Shown here: positions 41,901 to 53,900 of the stretch, one piece after another
How positions within the stretch are numbered: position 1 is the stretch's first letter
Layout of the letters: every line of letters begins with the position of its first letter
Source: Tetrahymena thermophila SB210
Lineage: Eukaryota; Ciliophora; Oligohymenophorea; Hymenostomatida; Tetrahymenidae
DNA: 64,000 nt
NCBI RefSeq assembly: GCF_000189635.1
Contig: NW_002476457.1
Location: 434,001 to 498,000 of the forward strand
Direction: 5' to 3'
The notes under the pieces: model-generated
What the model was told of the DNA's origin: nothing
What the model saw: only the letters and a program-made list of their open reading frames with translations
The model's database searches: none
Translations under genes and position numbers: made by a program

Positions 41901-42624
41901 AAAAAATTAAATAAATAATTAACAAATAAATTAAAAGATTTTATTGTTTTAAATTCATTTTTATAATAAAAATATCACATCTAAAACTAATAAATTGTTT
42001 TTACAATAGATAAAGTGCCAAATTTGAGAGGTTAGTGCATTTAGTTAAAGCAGAACCTAAGCTTGATGCACCAATATTGATTTTACATTTTATTTTTATC
42101 AAATTTTCAGGCTCTTTAAAAAGTGAGGAAACTGGGTGTATGCAAAATAATCAAAAAAACAAAAAAAAAATAAATAAATCTTAAATTTATCTTTAGTCTT
42201 TTTCATTATTAATTATGAGAACGAAAATGATTGTACACCTAAAAAATACATAATTAAATATATATATAAACATTAAAAATAAAATTATTTTTAAGTCATA
42301 TTCTGAGTGCATTTATATGTGCGAGTATTTCTATTCTATTCTGCACTAATTTAATTGCCACTTTTTAAATATTGAAGAAAAATATATTTGAAAAATAAAA
42401 ATGAGTTAAGCATAAGCAGAATAAAAAAAGAAAAATAAATCAAATAAAAACCTAATAAATTAATTAAGCTAATTATTTAGTAATTCATTTTTATAAAAAA
42501 ATATCACAACCCAAAACTAATAAACTGTTTTTACGATAGATTGAGTTTCAAATTTGAGAGGTTAGTGCAATTTGCTAAAGCAAAAGCTATGGCTGATGTA
42601 CCTTCATCGCCAAATTAATTCCCA
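38952..42624 (-). CDS. LRR protein gene fragment: 11 tandem 90-bp exons, one repeat per exon
   Basis: Eleven copies of a 90-bp exon, reading on the minus strand: 42624-42535, a split one (42360-~42340 plus ~42074-42005), 41776-41687, 41426-41337, 41041-40952, 40701-40612, 40389-40300, 40009-39920, 39650-39561, 39415-39326 and 39041-38952. Each whole copy is exactly 90 bp, follows a ...TAAAAG or AAATAG acceptor and is followed by a GTAAAAACAG-type donor, all in phase 2. Each codes one 30-residue repeat, for example NQIGDEGASGLGSALANCTN then LSNLTLDL, a ribonuclease-inhibitor-type leucine-rich repeat (conserved N, C and Leu positions). The split Asn codon is completed across introns. Introns also resemble each other, so exon plus intron was duplicated as a unit (spacing ~235-390 bp). 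I found no start or final exon, so it may be incomplete, larger than the window suggests, or decaying. Confidence 0.75.
42079..42339. other. ~260-bp insertion splitting one LRR exon
   Basis: Left flank ...GATGCACCAAT and right flank TGCACTAATTTAATTGCC join to a normal LRR exon when the intervening ~260 bp are removed (compare the unit at 39981-40009). The insert has no GT/AG ends on the coding strand, no clear terminal inverted repeats and no coding frame. Boundaries are uncertain by a few bases. Its origin is unknown. Confidence 0.5.
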
Positions 42625-43945
42625 CTATTTTAATATTGAAGAAAAAATATGAAATAATAAGAAATTAATTAATTATAATAAAAAAGTTTTAAATTTTTAA
42701 TCAAAAATAAATAAACTGCTATTTATTAAATAAGTGTAAGTATTAGAAAGAAATAATGAAGAAAAAATATAAAATCTTAAAAATTTATAATTAATAATTA
42801 AAATAAAAATTGAAAAATTAAGTTAAAATAATTGTATAACTAAAAATAAATAAATAAATATATTAGAATAATAATTTTATAAATAACTTGAAAAGTAAAT
42901 TAAAAAAAAGCATTAATAATAATTATATCAATAAATTAAATATACCTCTGAGTAATATCGAGTATCTAATGAGATTCGAATGAAGAGTTTAAAAACTTTT
43001 TTTTACAAATAAAATAAATTTAAAGAATATTAACAAAAAAAAAATTTATTACTTCTTGTAATTCGTAGAAATAATTTATCTTTTATGTCATTTATTATTT
43101 TAAAAAAATATATTTAATAGCAATTTATATCAATTTAATTAATAAGAAGTATATTAAAAAATTAATTTGCTTATATTTCTAATTAATAAAGATAAAAAGT
43201 ATAAATGAATTTATAAATTTGCTTTAAGGAAGAGATATTGTAAAAAATTAGTGTAACATTCATTATTTAATCTTAATATATCTATTTAAAACATATAGTT
43301 AAAAGTATAGTAGGAAAGAATTAGAGATGGATAGTCATACATGGAAAAAATTCTAAGAATTATAGTACTTAAGTTTTAATAATATAATTAATATTTAGGG
43401 TATTTTTCTGTTTTATTTGAGTAATAAGGGGAATTATTATATTATAATTTTTATTAAATCTCTTATTATTCTCAATCCTTTTAGTTTTTTTTGCAAACCA
43501 TAAGCCATGTTATTTAGGCAAATGGGTTGCATGCACCAAATAAATAAGTGCATTTATTTTTACCTATTTAAATAAATTTTTATTAAATAGATTATTCATT
43601 CATTTTTAATATAATCAATAATTAAAAAAAAATTTTTTAAATTCACAAACTATGTTTGTAAGAATTAAAAAATAAATTAATTAGGATATTTATTTACTAT
43701 AATAATTTAATTACCAAACAATTTAAAAAATTTATACATTTCCCCGATTAAGCAAGGAATAGTATTTTTTTTATATTTATTTTTATTTTTTTGATATTTT
43801 ATTGTTTAAATAAATTACAATAAATAATTTTTTTAATCAGCAAAATAAATGTTTTAAAAGATTTTTTTATGAATATTTTTATAATTTTTGTTACAATTGG
43901 AAATATTAAAAATATTAATAAACACATTTTAATATATTATAAAAT
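42625..43945. other. Spacer with remnant of an LRR-array unit
   Basis: At about 42710-42780 intron-like flanks of the LRR unit (AAACTGCTATTTATT... and AATGAAGAAAAAATAT) occur without the exon between them, as if an exon was lost. A plus-strand frame from 43327 is low-complexity and not called. Nothing else is seen. Confidence 0.4.
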
Positions 43946-46900
43946 TCAAGCTTTATCATTCTATTTTTCTACTTCTGAATCATCGTTTTAGAATCTACTA
44001 AATTGAAGATAAACTTATTCAAGAGAACTTTGGTTGATAGAGAAATCCTCAATAATTTGTTTTCCTTTTAACTCGTTTTCGCAGAGATTAAATGCCTTAG
44101 AGAATTTAAATTCTTCCTTTTTAATATTGAAATGGCAATAATCACTTCTCTTTTCAGGGATTTCTGAGATAGAAGGGAAAGTTTTTTCTAATATTTTTTT
44201 TATATCATCCTTGTTTTACTAATTGAGCTTAATTGTAATATTATATCCTTGACCATATTTATTTCTTAATTATTAAGGAGTTCCTATAGTTACGAATTAA
44301 CCCTTGATAAGTATACCAATTTTAGTACAAAGAGATTCAGCTTCTTCCATAGTATGCGTAGTCATACAAATAGCTGAATTTCTTAGCTTTATTCCCATAT
44401 TCAAGGTATTCCATAAGAATCTTCTTGCAATAGGATCAACACCAGTAGATGGTTCATCGAAAAATTAAACATCTGGACCTCCAATCAAAGCATTAGCGAC
44501 ACATAACTTTCTCTTATTACCTCCACTTAATTATCCTGCTTTCTTTTTTACCATTTCTGTCAATTACATAGCCTATATTTTTAAAAAAAATAAATATAAA
44601 AATTATTGAATTTCAATTCTTTTATTTAATTTTGTTAAAGTAGAATATTTGTTTACCTTTAAGAAGTAATCAACTGATTCATCAAGATCTTTGCCCTTCA
44701 AACCTTTCATTCTTCCGAAGAGCTTCAAGTGCTCTGGAGGTGAAAGATTTTCCCAAAGACAATCAAACTAAGGACAGATACCAACATCTTAGTAGATTTC
44801 CATGATACCTTTGTCAACTTCTATATTCTTAATTTTGAGTGATCCATAGGATTTAGGGATCAAACTAGTTAAGATACTAAAAGTTGATGATTTTCCTGCT
44901 CCATTAGGACCTAATAGACCAAATATTTCTCCTTTACCAAAAGTAAAGTTAGTATTTTTAATAGCAAGAGTACCATTATCATAAATCTTTGTTAATCCTT
45001 TCACTCTAACAGTTTAGTTTTCTAATTTAACTACTTTTTGATTTTCTTCTTCCACAAGTTGATCACCTTATTCTTCAATTTATGCTAGTATTTAAGCTTC
45101 ATCTATTTATTAATTTTAATATTAGGTAAGATTTTTTTTAATTTAATTTTATATTACTTTATTAATTGCCTGTGTTTTTTACTCCGTACTTTCTCTATTC
45201 AATGTAAAGAGTTAATCCCATAAATATAGATGCACTTGCAATCTGCATTAAACAGAATTAGTAAGGGTCATTTAAAGTAATTACTAAATCAGTATGTGCA
45301 ATTCCTTCATCAGAAGTTTGAGGATAAACGCTAATAAAAGCAACATTCATAGAGAATAAAGGACTAATTAAATACAAAGGAATTTCCAAAAATCCATTTA
45401 GCCACTCATTCAAGGTAGTTGCTATTACAAAAATGAAAAGTTTTTATTTAAAATAAAACTAATAATAAAAGTAAATTTACAAATAAGATTATTGTCATAA
45501 AGTTCATAAATAGATCCAATAATAATCCAGGGTAAACTGAAAACTACAAAGTAATTCATCAAAGGATAAAATTTAAGAGCAGCACTTGATTTTTAAAAGA
45601 TAAAACCCCAGAAATAAGAAGATGTTATATAAGTAGACCCAAAAGTAACTAAAATGAAGAAAATGTTAACAAACTCATCAGTAACATATGTAAGATTTTA
45701 AGCAAAACAGAGAATAATAAATATCACAATAGTCAAAAAGAATACTGCAAAATCAAACAAGAAAGTTCCCAACCAATAAGGTAAAACCTAAAGAAAGAAA
45801 GTAATAAATAAATAAATTATTGAGTTAAAAATAAATTATTAATTAGTAAATATTTTACTCTGCAACCCATAACATTAAGAGCATACTTAAGATGATATTC
45901 TCTTTCCATAACAGGAAGTTGAATGAAAATAGCTGAGTTGAATGTATAAGCAAGAACCATAAAATAGCTCATAAATGATAATCTGAAATTATTCTCATTG
46001 ACTCCTGGAGGTTTTGAGAAAAACCCAACAACCTTAAATAAAATTTATAAAAAACAATTTTAAAGAAGAAAATTATTTTATTTATCTTAAATTATTTTGA
46101 ATAAGAAAATAAATTATTATCTTTACAAGTTCTTCATTTAAAAAATTAAATTTATAATTGATTTTATTGAAATTCTTAATTTATTTGTTTATTTAACTTT
46201 ATCATTTTTTGTTTATTATGAAATAGAAATTGTTTAAAAATATTGTTTTATTTAAATGAAAAAGCTAAAATTTGATTTTTAATGTTTGAAAAAAATTAAT
46301 TGTTTACGACTGTAGCGGCAATTAAAAGAATCAATGCAATAACAAAAGATATCCAATTGGTGGAATTTCTTATGGTATAATAGAATCTACGAAGAAAGAT
46401 GGCTTGGAGTTGTGAAACAAAGCTGTAAGATGGAGGATTTTTCAAACAGTCAGGAACTTAGATATCATTGAAGTTTGTATACTCATTTTTGGTGATATTT
46501 TTGTGTTCTCCTTCATTTTACTAATTATTTTTGCTTCCACTTCTACTTAATCTGCGATTATTTCTTTCTAAGAAATTTTCTTCATCCATTCCAATATTAA
46601 TGAAAGCGTCTTCTAAACTGTTCATTTCTAAATCAACGTTTATGTGTTCATATTTCTCGAGAGAGTGAAATAATTCAGCAAAACAAGCTTGTGCTGAAAA
46701 AGGGATCAAATATAAGATTGTATCAGCAGGAGTTTATGGGTTGAATTAACAATCTTTAATTCTAGATTCTATTATATTCTTAATTTCTTATTTCCATTAG
46801 CTTTAGAAATCCTAAATGTGCTATTCCTCAACTGATATTCTAAGAGAATAGCCTTCTCCGAAATTCTTTTTAATAAACTAACTTGAACCAACAGCTAAAA

Positions 46901-49248
46901 GTTTTCCTTTTGCCATAATTCCAATTCTATCAGCTAGCACTTCTGCTTCATCTAAGTGGTGAGTTGTTAACACCAAAGTACGCTCTTCACTACGCACAGA
47001 TTCTAAAATATCCCAAATGGCTCTTCTGCTTAAGTTATCCATTCCAGATGTAGGCTCATCTAAAAATATCATCTTTGAACCTCCAATCAAAGCCATACCT
47101 AAAGATAATTTACGTTTTTGGCCTCCAGATAATTCCTTAACCTTTTTATTAGCCTCACTATGAGTACCTGTTTTTTCTAATATATATTCTACTTCTTATA
47201 ATAGCTTCTCACCACTTAAGCCTTTAATTTATCCAATCAATTTAAGCTACTCAATAAATGTTAAATCATCATAAAGACAGTCTCTTTAAGTACACAAACC
47301 GATATTATTTCTAATTTGATCTATGTCAGTCTCTAAATCCTTGTCATAAACTATTTGTTATTTTATATTAGTTTGCCTTTTAAAGTATAATTTGACAATG
47401 TTACTTACTTTAAACATTACCAGATGTCTTGCTAATCAATCCCGTCAAAAGAGAAATAGTAGTAGTTTTACCAGCTCCGTTGTGACCTAATAAGCTATAT
47501 TTTATAAATGACAATTATTGATAATTCTTTCACAATAATAATAAGCAAGATTAGATTTTAAAAGTTTTTGAAAAAGCAATAAATAACTTTATAAAGAAAA
47601 ACTTCCAAAACCACCACGAATGCTTTTGTAAGCATTTCAAATAGATTTAATTGAAAAATGTAAATTTTATTTAAAAAGTGTGATTTTCTTTATATAATCT
47701 TTACCAGAAAATATTAGATTCGTAAAGGTTTATTGATATTTTATCGACGGCAGTAAAATCACCAAACACCTTTTAGAGAGATTTTATAATTACACGAGCA
47801 GGTAAGTTCTTTTCATTAGGATAAACCTCATGGAAAAGGGCAGAAGAAGTATCTTGTGGGTTTTAGAAAACACTGACTTATTCTTCATCATTTTGGTTCA
47901 ATGGTTGGATGAGAGAGTTATTTTTAGATTCTTTTGTAAATAAAAAATGGAGGTTAGTGGTAAATTAGTGGCATTATATTTTGAATAAAATTATGGTTTT
48001 TATTACTTAATCTATTTGAAGATGTTTTATCTGACTTTTTAAATAAATTAATCACAAAGAAGAGAGGATGCTTAGAAACACCATACTCGTTAGGAATGAC
48101 TTAATCAAGATAGAAATAAAGAATTATGTAAACGAAAATCATGAATGAAAGCTAAATAATTGCATCGCTAGAACTGTAGTATGAGCTAATTAGATTTCCA
48201 TTCTAATAAAACATTGATCCTTCTTATTACAAAGCTATATAGCAAAAAGCGATTGAACATTAGGGGAATAAACCCATAATCCAATAAAATTCTGACTTAC
48301 TATTTTTAATAAAAATGTATGATTAAAACTCAATCTATTCCTATGTAACTAACTCCTCATAAATTATATATTTCAGTATGCAAGCATGAATGAAGTTTTT
48401 TGTCATAAATATATATATATAGATTGATTGATTGATATCACTGTAATGTTTTTTATTGCTCATTATTTTTTTTTTTGTTCACTCATACTGCTTACTTCTT
48501 TATAAATTTTAAATTACTTTTTGACTTCATCTACAAAAATTAAAAAGACTAAGAATATTGGAATGATCATAAGGATGGTTCCTATTTCTGAAGCCATTTT
48601 CACCTTTGAAAACATGGTAGAAAAGCAAAGTGACTAATGGATGGAGCAAATAAAGTACAAGAAATAGGCAATGACAAATGGGGCAGCATTATCCACATAA
48701 GGAAATCCGCTGATCAGTGGAGCGATAATAAAAGTAAAGACACTCTATATATTTTTGATATAAAAGTTAATATTTTTAGCCATTTTCTTTGAATTTAATT
48801 TCATTTATATTACCAAAACACCTTTTGAATAGCTAGAACTTATCCATGCGGTAATGTATGCGCTCTATTTCAATCCCATAATCTAAGTTTTACAAATTTT
48901 TAAAATCAATTTTGAAATTAAAATCTAAAATTTTCATACCTTCTAAGTTTCTTTGTATCTTTCTGCCTTTTCTTCAACTAACTAAATTAAAGTTGATCTA
49001 CTTGTACCGCTGATAGCAAGAGGGATTAGTAAAGGTGCCATCATAGCAAGCTAATCCAAATATTCTTCAAATTTTAAAATTTTAAAATAAATAAAAATGA
49101 AAAATATTATTTGATTACTTGTTAAAAGAAGCAAAACGCCTGCGAAGAGAGGCAAGGTACTCTCCTTGAATATATCTTTGCTCCTATAAGCTATTAACAT
49201 ATTCTTCTTATAAATTGTGGAGAACTAAAGCCTAAAAAGACTATCCAT
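43946..49248 (-). CDS. ABCA-type full ABC transporter, copy 1
   Basis: ATG at 49248 ([20 protein letters not shown]), TGA at 43946-43948, several short introns. Domain order is TMD1-NBD1-TMD2-NBD2. TMD1 (48.0-49.25 kb) lacks the very large extracellular loop of animal ABCA proteins. NBD1 (~46.5-47.85 kb): Walker [11 protein letters not shown] near 47480, signature LSGGQKRK near 47125, Walker [13 protein letters not shown] and switch His in [12 protein letters not shown]2 covers 45.1-46.4 kb. NBD2 (43.95-45.1 kb): Walker [11 protein letters not shown] near 44910, signature LSGGNKRK, Walker [14 protein letters not shown] and TTHTMEEAE. The VFGDF and [14 protein letters not shown] contexts are ABCA-like. 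Both ATP sites keep their key residues, so this is probably an active lipid or amphipath transporter. It lies directly downstream of a close paralogue on the same strand. Confidence 0.92.
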
Positions 49249-50905
49249 TATTATAATTAACTATCTACTTTTTCAGTGAAAAATCTACTTTTAAAATCTT
49301 AATTTCTTTTTTTTGATTGATATTTTTGATAAATTTTTAATTTATTTTGCTTTCTCTTTTTATATAGATTTGTGAGTAATCGTTTTAAACTGCTGTTTTG
49401 AATTTAAGAATTTAATTAAGATTTCAATCAAAAATAAAAAGAAAATTTATGCAAATTCAGAATAACTAACTTCGAAATTGCATCATTTGATTAGTCTGAA
49501 TGTTAATAAATTCTTATGACATTTCGCAAATAACCAATTTTTATAATTAACTTTAATCCACAAACTCATCAGTAAATTATTATTAATTAATAGTAAAATA
49601 TCTCATTTCAATGCAAAGATATTCTCTTTTATTTAAATTTGTAAATAAAATCTAATTTCTTTTTAATTCTTCAAATTACACACATTTTAGCATTTTTAAA
49701 ATATCTTTGAATTTTATTCCTTAAACCTTCTTTCTCTATTTAAAATACTTTTCAATTAGAATTCATTTTATACGCAAAAAAATTACTTTCTGCGAGGTTT
49801 TATGATAAATGAATTAAAATTGAGCTTTTTAAATAATTTACAAATTAACTTAATCGACTATTAGTATAATATTAATAATACTTTTAAATGCGTTAAATAA
49901 AGAAAAATAAACACAATACATCTATTTAAATAATTTTATTTTAAGTAAATAATATTTCGTTTAATAAACATTTTAAACTAATTAGAAATATATAATTAAT
50001 TTTTGTAAATCCAAAACTAATTATTTTATCTATTATTTAAATGGATATTTAAAAATGTGTTTTTTTTTTGTTATGTTGATAAAAACAATGAACCTCTTTT
50101 GTTAGATCCTAAACAAATGGTAATAAATAAGAAATTAATTAATTTATTGATTTTACTTGTAAACAAAGTCTGATTACCCTTTTTTACTATCTTATCAAGT
50201 TATTTTGATAATTTACACAGAAGATTGATCAAATTTACCTCAATTTATTTATTAGGAATTTAACTCAGTTTAATTAATTTATTTAATTACTTATCATCTC
50301 CATCAAAATTTTCTAGAAAAACAATTACTTTTTTTCTTTCAAATTTAGTTTATGAATTCAAAATGTAAATTAATTCCCTAAAAATCAGTTTGTAAAAAAG
50401 TAAATTCATTTTTATTTATGAAAAGAAAAAAAACTAAACTTTTGTAGTAGTCTTTATTTTTATGTTTGAACAGCGAAGATATATTCTTTTATAATTATTT
50501 TAAAAAAATTAATTAGTGTGTAACAATCATATCATTTCTTTTAAATTCTTAATTATAGATTGATTTTAAATTGACTAAAAAAAAATATATAGTTAATTTT
50601 TAATTATTTATTCATTTTTGGGCTTATTATTTAATAAAATGGAATTACTTATTATTTATTTATTAATCTATTTTTTTTTTTTGATTTGGATTTAATTTAA
50701 AATGGAGGATTTGCAATATTTTGATTATAAAATTATAAAATATGGATTTTTTTGATAATTATTATTCAATTAAAAAAATGAATTTTTGTTGATATGAATT
50801 AATATGCGATATTTATATTTGATACATTCAATTAATTTTTTATAAAATTAACTCAATAAAATAAATTTGTTACATAAGAATAATATATTTTCTTCATTTA
50901 TTGAT
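49249..50905. other. A+T-rich spacer between the two ABCA genes
   Basis: The 5' flank of copy 1 and 3' flank of copy 2. No exon, RNA or strong repeat seen. Confidence 0.5.
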
Positions 50906-53900
50906 TCATTCAATTGTTTTAATTTGATTATGTAATAATTATTCATTGTTTTCTTCGATTTGGAATTTACTAAATTGAGAGTAAACCTATTCTAATGAAC
51001 TTTAGTTAATTGAGAAATCATCAACTAAGTTTTGTTTTTTCAAGCTGTTTTCACATAATTCAAAGGCTTCTAAGAATTAGAATTCCTCTTTTCCAATTTA
51101 GAAAGTAGAATAATCAGACCTTTTGTCTTAAATCATGAATGCGTTAGGGAATTACATCTTAATCATTTTCTCTAGTTATTCCTTAGAGGCATTTTTGTTA
51201 AGTTTAAATGTAATATTGTAACCAGAACCGTACTTATTTCTTAGTTACTAAGGAGTACCGAGGGTTTAAAATTAGCCTTTAATAAGAATTCCAATCTTTG
51301 TGCAAAGGGATTCAGCCTATTTAATTTCAAAAAAAATTAAATAAATAACTTAAACTAAAAAACTATTAATTACTTCATCCATAGTATGAGTTGTCATGCA
51401 AATAGCAGAGTTTCTTAATTTCATTCCCATAGTTAATGTGTTCCATAAGAATCTTCTAGCAATAGGATCAACACCTGTTGATGGTTCATCAAAGAACTAA
51501 ACATCAGGACCACCAATAAGAGCATTAGCAACACAAAGCTTTCTCTTATTACCACCACTTAATTCACCTGCCTTCTTGAGAACCATTTCAGTTAATTGCA
51601 TAGTCTTATTTAAAATTATAAATATTTTATTATTTCAATTTCAATAATACAATAAAATAAATTAATTGCCATTATAATTTTAAATATTATCTTTTCAATT
51701 TTATTTAATTAAGAATTTCAAGTAATATGCAAATAAATACCTATAAGAAATATTCAACTGATTCATTTAAGTCAGTTCCACTTAATCCTTTCATTCTTCC
51801 AAAAAGTTTTAAATGTTCTGGAGGAGTAAGATTTTCCCATAGGCAATCAAATTAGGGACAAATACCTACATCTTAATAGATTTCCATAATACCTTTATCG
51901 ACTTCGAAATTCTTAATCTTGAGAGAACCGTAGGTTTTAGGGATCAAACTAGTTAATATGCTGAAAGTAGTAGACTTACCTGCTCCGTTGGGACCAAGTA
52001 AACCAAAGATCTCGCCTTTATCAACACAAAATTTGGTGTTCTTTACAGCTAAAGTACCCGTTTCATACTTTTTGATTAAGCCATTAACTCTAATAGTTTC
52101 GTTATTGTTCTGATTTAAGCGAGCGATTTCTTCTTATACTAACTCATCTCCTTATTCTGGGATTTACTAGAGAATCTCGTCTTCAGCTAATTTTCAGTTA
52201 ATATTTTTTAATTTTTAATAAAAAATGATTAAAAAATAAATATATTACTTTCTTAACCACCAGTGTTTTTTAGACCATATTTCTTCTATTCAATGAACAA
52301 AGTAATAAGCATAAAAGATATAGCAGAAGCTAGGATTATGAGGCAGAATCCATAAACGGTGTTAATGGTTGTACCAAAATTTGGTCCGTTTGTTCTTGCT
52401 TGAGGATAGACAACAATAAAAGCAAATTATAAACAAAATAGAGGACTAATAAGGTAAGAAGGTATTTAAGCAATACCATTTAAAATGCTGTAAGTGTCAG
52501 AGTCTTAAAAAATAAAAAAAATAATTAGTATAATATTTTTATAATTTTTATTATATTTTACTTATATAGCTGTTTTTGTAAAGTTAATAAATGGGTCCAC
52601 ACAATATCCAAGGGATGGCATAAATCAAGAAGAAATTCATCAATGGGTAGAATTTAAGAGCTGCACTTGCTTTTTTGAAGAGAAAACCCCAGAAATAAGA
52701 AGAAGTTATATAAGCAGCTCCAAAAGTAGTTAAAATGAAGAAAACTGACCAGAAAGCAGAAGTCACATATGTAAGTTATTAAGCTACACACAAAAGCAAG
52801 AAGATTACAATAGTCAAAAAGAATATCATGTAGTCAAACAAGAATGTACCAAGCCAATAAGGTACTACCTTTAAATGAAATCAAATAAATATTTCAATAA
52901 AAAATTATTATATTAATTAAATAATTAATTAATTACTCTGCAACCCATAACATTTAGAGCGTATTTAAGATTGTATTCTCTTTCCATTACTGGAAGTGAA
53001 ATGAAAATAGAAGAATTGAAAGTGTATGCAAGAACAAGGAAGTTACTCATAAATGTCAATCTAAAGTTATCTTTAGCGAATTCAAATGCAGCTGGAATAG
53101 TTATAACGTTTACGACCTGTTTATTATTTTTTTAAACAAGATTTTATTATTTCAAAAAGATTGATTTTTATGTAAAAATAAATTACGATTGTTGCAGAAA
53201 CAAGAAGGACAAAAGCGATTATAAAAGAAATCCAGTTTGTTGTATTTCTTATTGTGTAGAAGTATCTTCTCAAGAAAATAGCAAGCAATTAGCTAACAAA
53301 TTTATAGGTTGGTGGATTTTCGAGGCATTTAGGAACTGCAATGTCGCTGAAGTTTGTGTATTCATTTTTGGTTGCTTCCTTTTTTTCTCCTAAACCACTC
53401 AGACGAGTTTTATTTTTTTCTAAGAATTTCTCTTCATCCATACCAATATTGATAAATGCGTCTTCTAAGCTGTTCATTACTAAATCAATGTTGACATGCT
53501 CAAATTTTTTGAGTTTTTTGAACAATTCTATGAACCTAGGTTATTCGCTGAAAGGAATTAAGTAAAGAATTGTATCGGCTTAAGTTTAAGGATTGAGTTA
53601 AGTGTCTTTCAAAGTTGTTTCTATAATTTACTTGATTTCTTATTTCCAACTGCCTTAGAATTCAGATAAATGATTATCTTCTACTGATATTCTCAAAGAG
53701 TAACCTTCACCGAAGTTCTTTTTAATAAACTAGCTTGAACCAACAGCCAAGAATTTACCCTTAGCCATGATACCGATTCTATCTGCTAAAACTTCAGCCT
53801 CATCTAAGTGATGGGTTGTTAAGACAAGGGTACGCTTCTCATCACGAACAGACTCTAAAATATCCCAAATAGCTCTTCTACTCAAATTATCCATACCTGA

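Noticed and set aside
38930-42640. LRR exon array considered as a non-coding satellite, snRNA cluster or CRISPR-like array
   Set aside because: Minus-strand translation of every unit gives the same LRR consensus with conserved splice borders and 90-bp length, and units vary mostly in a way that keeps the frame. Unit spacing and lack of short identical direct repeats exclude CRISPR.
43327-43793. Plus-strand TGA-free frame beginning MDSHTWKKF
   Set aside because: After the first ~15 codons the content becomes Ile/Phe/Lys/Asn runs typical of chance A/T frames. No homology is recognised and there is no splice support.
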